From positions 1 to 36,557 of the forward strand of contig QZKK01000056.1 in the NCBI GenBank assembly GCA_003599475.1: DNA of 36,557 bases, written 5' to 3'. Shown here one piece after another: positions 33,464 to 36,557 of this stretch. This stretch comes from Desulfobacteraceae bacterium (GTDB lineage: Bacteria > Desulfobacterota > Desulfobacteria > Desulfobacterales > SURF-15). Within the stretch, counting starts at the first letter, position 1; each line of letters starts with the position of its first letter. The translations under genes were made by a program, and so were the position numbers. The notes beneath the pieces are model-generated. The model ran no database searches. It saw nothing but the letters and a program-made list of their open reading frames with translations, and had not been told where the DNA came from.

Positions 33464-34762
33464 CTAAGGCTTACGATCCCGCCATATTTCAAGTATGGTC
33501 AGATCGTCGTTTGCCGTTTTTCTTCCTCGCCACTTGTTAACGGCATCCAACAGACCTTTTCCTCGAGGCGGACTCGGCGCCTTTTTGAGGTAATTGATCA
33601 GCCGCTCATGTCCGAAAAGCTCCCCATTTTCGTTTTCCGCCTCGGTTGCGCCGTCGGTCAGAAACAATATCGATTCGCCTGGCGCCAACGTGATCTCCAG
33701 TTTCTTATAATCGATGCCGGGAGCGACTCCCAGCGATATACCTTTCAGATTCGATATGGCCGCCTGTGTGTTTTTGCCGATCAATACGGGAGCTAAATGG
33801 CCGCCGCGCACAAGCTGCATCCTGCCGGTTTCCGGCCAATATCGGCCAAGAATTATTGTAGCGAAAAAGCCTTCATTGGCCATCAGTTCGAACATTGCAT
33901 CATTTACAGCTCCAAGCAGGTTTTCTAAATTTTCGTGCAGGAACGCTTCCATACGAATTCTCGACCACAACGCAACCATGATCAATGCTGCCGGCAGACC
34001 TTTGTCCGAAACATCGGCCACATATGCAACCCAACTGCCATCGGGCATGGGAATTAAATCGTATAAATCTCCGCCAACAAAAGCCGCTGGTATCGAAGCG
34101 GCCCAGCAATTCCAGTCGGCCTTTAATTCCGGAATTTTGGGCCAGAAAAGCATTTGGATTTTGGAAGCTGCTTCAAGCTGGATCTGAAGTCTCTGCTGAC
34201 TGATCCTTGCTTCCAAAAGCTTGGAACGGACGATTGCGATGGAGGCTAAGTGTGCAAAACTCTCCAATATTTCTTGATCTTCGATATCGAAGTGGGGCTT
34301 GGCCTTGGCATTCAGCGCATTGATAACGCCCAACAGTTCCCCCTGATGAATCAAGGGGACGCTAATCATGTTTTTCGTATGAAACCCGGTTTTTTTATCC
34401 GCCTTTTGAAAGTGCCTCGGGTCGGCCGCAACGTCGTTTACCATCAGTGACTTGCGATTTTTGGCAGCCCATCCGGCAATTCCTTCGCCCAATTTGATCT
34501 CAACGGCTTTTTTGAGGATTTCTCCGCCGGACTCGCCGATCACCTCGTCGGCAACGGAGGCAAATTTTAAACGATCTCTCTGAGGGTCATACAGCAACAG
34601 GGAGGAGGCTTGGCTATTTGTTACATTTCGGATTAACTCCAGCAGCTTTGGAATCAATGAATCGAGCGATTCAATTTCGGCAAGATACTGGTTGGCGGCG
34701 ATCATCTTTTTAAGTCGGCCTGCAATTTTGAATGGATCGCTGTTACCGCCATCTGCTTCCAT
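33464..34762 (-). CDS. GAF domain - SpoIIE/PP2C serine phosphatase (RsbU-like)
   Basis: The 432-residue protein has a GAF domain (about 28-180; LGEGIAGWAA and VPLIHQGELLGVINALN are typical), a linker helix and a SpoIIE-type PP2C domain (about 215-430) with metal-binding acids in GGDLYD (230-235), VADVSDKG (248-255), the DGATEAEN block and NDDLTILEI near the end. Such proteins dephosphorylate anti-sigma-factor antagonists in partner-switching pathways; the GAF part would sense a small ligand. No anti-sigma or STAS gene lies nearby. Its start follows the TctC gene by 80 bp with a stem-loop in between, so it probably has its own promoter. Confidence 0.9.
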   Translation of the reverse strand: MEADGGNSDPFKIAGRLKKMIAANQYLAEIESLDSLIPKLLELIRNVTNSQASSLLLYDPQRDRLKFASVADEVIGESGGEILKKAVEIKLGEGIAGWAAKNRKSLMVNDVAADPRHFQKADKKTGFHTKNMISVPLIHQGELLGVINALNAKAKPHFDIEDQEILESFAHLASIAIVRSKLLEARISQQRLQIQLEAASKIQMLFWPKIPELKADWNCWAASIPAAFVGGDLYDLIPMPDGSWVAYVADVSDKGLPAALIMVALWSRIRMEAFLHENLENLLGAVNDAMFELMANEGFFATIILGRYWPETGRMQLVRGGHLAPVLIGKNTQAAISNLKGISLGVAPGIDYKKLEITLAPGESILFLTDGATEAENENGELFGHERLINYLKKAPSPPRGKGLLDAVNKWRGRKTANDDLTILEIWRDRKP

Positions 34763-34782
34763 AGACTGTCCTCATCTAAACG

Positions 34783-34817
34783 AACGAGGCGCCGGCGGAA
34801 AATCGCGGCGCCTCGTT
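34783..34817. terminator. Perfect 12-bp stem-loop between tctC and the SpoIIE gene
   Basis: AACGAGGCGCCG (34783-34794) and CGGCGCCTCGTT (34806-34817) pair exactly around an 11-nt loop. On the minus strand the sequence after the stem is CGTTTAG, not a clean T run, so termination of tctC is likely but not textbook; it may also act as a 3' end stabiliser. Confidence 0.6.
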
Positions 34818-34842
34818 CCTTTGCGATGTCAACCGACGTGCA

Positions 34843-35823
34843 TCAGAGCTTGATGCCCAGTTCCTTGATCAGGTCGCCGTAGTCCTTGTGCGCCCTCTGC
34901 ATGAAAGCGGCCCAGTCCTTCGAATTCAGGTAATCGATCGGCTGGCCGAGCTGGGTCATCGTTTCCTGAAAGTCTTTGTCCTCGCATACCTTTTTCAGGG
35001 TCGAGTCGAGGTATTCGACGATCTCCGGCGGCGTTCCATTCGGGACTGCGACGCCCTTCACGGAGCCCCAGGTGGAGACGTCGATCCCCTGCTCCTTGAG
35101 TGTCGGGACGTCCGGGAGGGCCTTGTCGCGTGTATCGAGGGCTACGCCGACGGGACGGAAGCGGCCCGCTTTGATGTGGGGAAGCACCTCGGAGGGGTGT
35201 CCGCCGCCGATGACGAGATGCCCCCCGGCCAGAGCGGTGACCGCATCCGCGCCGCCCTTGAAGGGCACAGTGGTAATCTCGACGCCTGTCCGCTTCGAGA
35301 TGGACCGCATGACGAGGTCCACGGAACCGGCCGCGGTGGAGACGGCGGCGGTGATCTTGTTTCCCTTCTTGGACCAGTCAAGCACATCCTTCAATGTCTT
35401 GAACTCGGATTTTGTACTGACGCAGACCACGATCGAATGGATGGAAAGCCTTGCGACCGGGGTGATGTCCTTCAGTGGATCGAATGGCATTTTCTGCAGG
35501 TGAGGCATGACCAGATCGTGGCCGGAGCCCTGTCCGATATAAATGGTATAGCCGTCCGGTTTGGAACGGACGACATACTCCTCGCCCAGTACGCCGCCTG
35601 CGCCCGGCTTGTTGATGACCACCAGCGGCTGGGGGCTGTATTTCGTCCATACTTTCTCTACGGTGCGGGCCAAAAGGTCGCTGGACCCGCCGGCTGAAAA
35701 GGGAACGATGGCCTGGATCGGCTTGGTCGGGTATTTCTCCGCGCCGAAGCACAGGCCGCCGGCCATTAACAAAAGAAACGTCGCAAGGACCAGAGAAAGG
35801 GTTGCTTTACGCAGATGATTCAT
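34843..35823 (-). CDS. TctC-family tripartite tricarboxylate transporter substrate-binding protein
   Basis: The 326-residue periplasmic protein has a signal peptide (1-28) and the TctC/Bug fold: KYPTKPIQAIVPFSAGGSSD, NKPGAGGVLGEEYV, PDGYTIYIG, VPFKGGADAVTALAGGH, and DVPTLKEQGI near the C-terminus. Family members bind carboxylates such as citrate, or aromatic acids, and deliver them to the TctAB permease; the ligand cannot be told from the sequence. The TctA gene lies 118 bp upstream on the same strand. No tctB is found between them. Confidence 0.92.
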   Translation of the reverse strand: MNHLRKATLSLVLATFLLLMAGGLCFGAEKYPTKPIQAIVPFSAGGSSDLLARTVEKVWTKYSPQPLVVINKPGAGGVLGEEYVVRSKPDGYTIYIGQGSGHDLVMPHLQKMPFDPLKDITPVARLSIHSIVVCVSTKSEFKTLKDVLDWSKKGNKITAAVSTAAGSVDLVMRSISKRTGVEITTVPFKGGADAVTALAGGHLVIGGGHPSEVLPHIKAGRFRPVGVALDTRDKALPDVPTLKEQGIDVSTWGSVKGVAVPNGTPPEIVEYLDSTLKKVCEDKDFQETMTQLGQPIDYLNSKDWAAFMQRAHKDYGDLIKELGIKL

Positions 35824-35941
35824 GACTTGCCTCCTTGGTTAATCGATTATGGATTCATGGCGGCGATAAAACGCGAAGCCGCCGGCCTTAGGAAACCATC
35901 TCGCCCCCGGACCTCTTTGATCCAGAGAGAGAAGTTTCGGT

Positions 35942-36557
35942 TCACCGTCTTTTCTTTTTTTTCCGCATATAAAAGATGCTCTGCCCCACGATCACGACCA
36001 GCATGATGGCGAGCAGGATTCCGGAGATCGGCCGCGACACGAAGATCGTCGGATCGCCGCCGGACATCAATAGCGACTGCCGCAGCGATTGCTCGATCAT
36101 GGGGCCCAGCACGAAGGCCAGGGGCAGCGGGGCCGGATCGAAGTCGAGCTTTCGCATCCCGTAGCCCAGGACCGCGAAGAAGAGCATCGAGTAGATGTCG
36201 AAAATTTGGTTCTGTACACTGTAGACGCCGATCGTGGTGAACAGGACGATCACCGGGGCGAGGATCCCGTAAGGGACCCGCAGCATCTGCACCCACAGTC
36301 CGACCAGAGGGAGATTCAGGACCAAAAGCATCACATTGCCCACGTACATCGAGGCGATCACCCCCCAGAAGACTTCCGGGTGCTCCACGACCAGAAAGGG
36401 TCCCGGGGTGATCCCCTGGATCATCAGGGCCGCGAAGATCATGGCTATCGAGGCGTTCCCCGGGATCCCCAGGGTGAGCAGCGGGATGAATGACGAGCTC
36501 GAGGCGGCGTTATTGGCCGACTCGGGGCCCGCCACCCCCTCGATCGCGCCCTCCCCG
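35942..36557 (-). CDS. TctA-family transporter large subunit (C-terminal part, runs off the right end)
   Basis: About 205 residues of the membrane subunit are visible. The reading frame continues past the window edge through EGVAGPESANNAAS, the conserved TctA signature, followed by FIPLLTLGIPGNASIAMI. About five further hydrophobic segments and a basic RKKKKRR end follow. TctA is the 12-helix permease that works with TctB and the TctC-type binding protein encoded just downstream. The GTG at 36535 is an internal codon, not the start. The gene is followed by a 118-bp gap with no visible gene before tctC; tctB, if present, must lie beyond the window. Confidence 0.9.
   Translation of the reverse strand, partial: GEGAIEGVAGPESANNAASSSSFIPLLTLGIPGNASIAMIFAALMIQGITPGPFLVVEHPEVFWGVIASMYVGNVMLLVLNLPLVGLWVQMLRVPYGILAPVIVLFTTIGVYSVQNQIFDIYSMLFFAVLGYGMRKLDFDPAPLPLAFVLGPMIEQSLRQSLLMSGGDPTIFVSRPISGILLAIMLVVIVGQSIFYMRKKKKRR

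Overview
The window is a stretch of chromosome from a Gram-negative bacterium, most likely a Desulfobacterota (deltaproteobacterial) member close to the Desulfobacterales. The reasons are the conserved order lysS-lolC-lolD-bamA-skp-lpxD-fabZ-lpxA-lpxI-Gfo/Idh-lpxB, the use of LpxI instead of LpxH, a DHH-CBS-nucleotidyltransferase fusion, a sigma54-type promoter, and spacers filled with short-period repeats. The genus cannot be fixed from the sequence alone.

Left to right: 1-1336 holds the start of lptG and all of lptF (minus), the LPS-export permeases. 1573-3138 is a GT39/ArnT-like membrane glycosyltransferase (plus), flanked on both sides by inverted tandem-repeat blocks. 3325-20057 is a long minus-strand envelope-biogenesis block. 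In transcription order it reads lysS, lolC/E, lolD, bamA, skp, lpxD, fabZ, lpxA, lpxI, a Gfo/Idh oxidoreductase (GnnA candidate), lpxB, a DUF374 acyltransferase, msbA, a PAP2 phosphatase and a polyprenyl-phosphate GT2. It makes lipid A, flips it, and supplies the chaperone and insertase for outer-membrane proteins and the lipoprotein sorter. Upstream on the same strand sit pilC and a PilS-like sensor kinase (20287-22909).

23156-29047 is a plus-strand housekeeping block: the CCA/A-adding fusion enzyme, trpS, scpA-scpB, an HU/IHF protein and tRNA-Val(CAC), closed by a strong intrinsic terminator. From 29048 rightwards the window becomes accessory: a tiny exported peptide behind a near-consensus sigma54 promoter (29338-29573, too short for ordinary ORF calling), a wrecked patatin-like phospholipase, a YHS-domain secreted protein, a class III cyclase/TPR protein, a GAF-SpoIIE phosphatase, and part of a tripartite tricarboxylate transporter (TctC plus the end of TctA).

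Three observations stand out. First, many spacers carry degenerate tandem repeats of 7 nt (sometimes 9), with a different unit in each spacer. In at least six of them the left block is matched by an exact inverted copy (8-15 bp) on the right, giving one shared architecture with unrelated sequences, and three genes (lptF, lpxI, lpxD) end inside such repeats. Second, bamA reads out of frame at a run of nine G; one more G restores a perfect BamA C-terminus ending in Trp. Third, the sigma54-driven 53-residue exported peptide at 29412-29573 matches no family I recognise.
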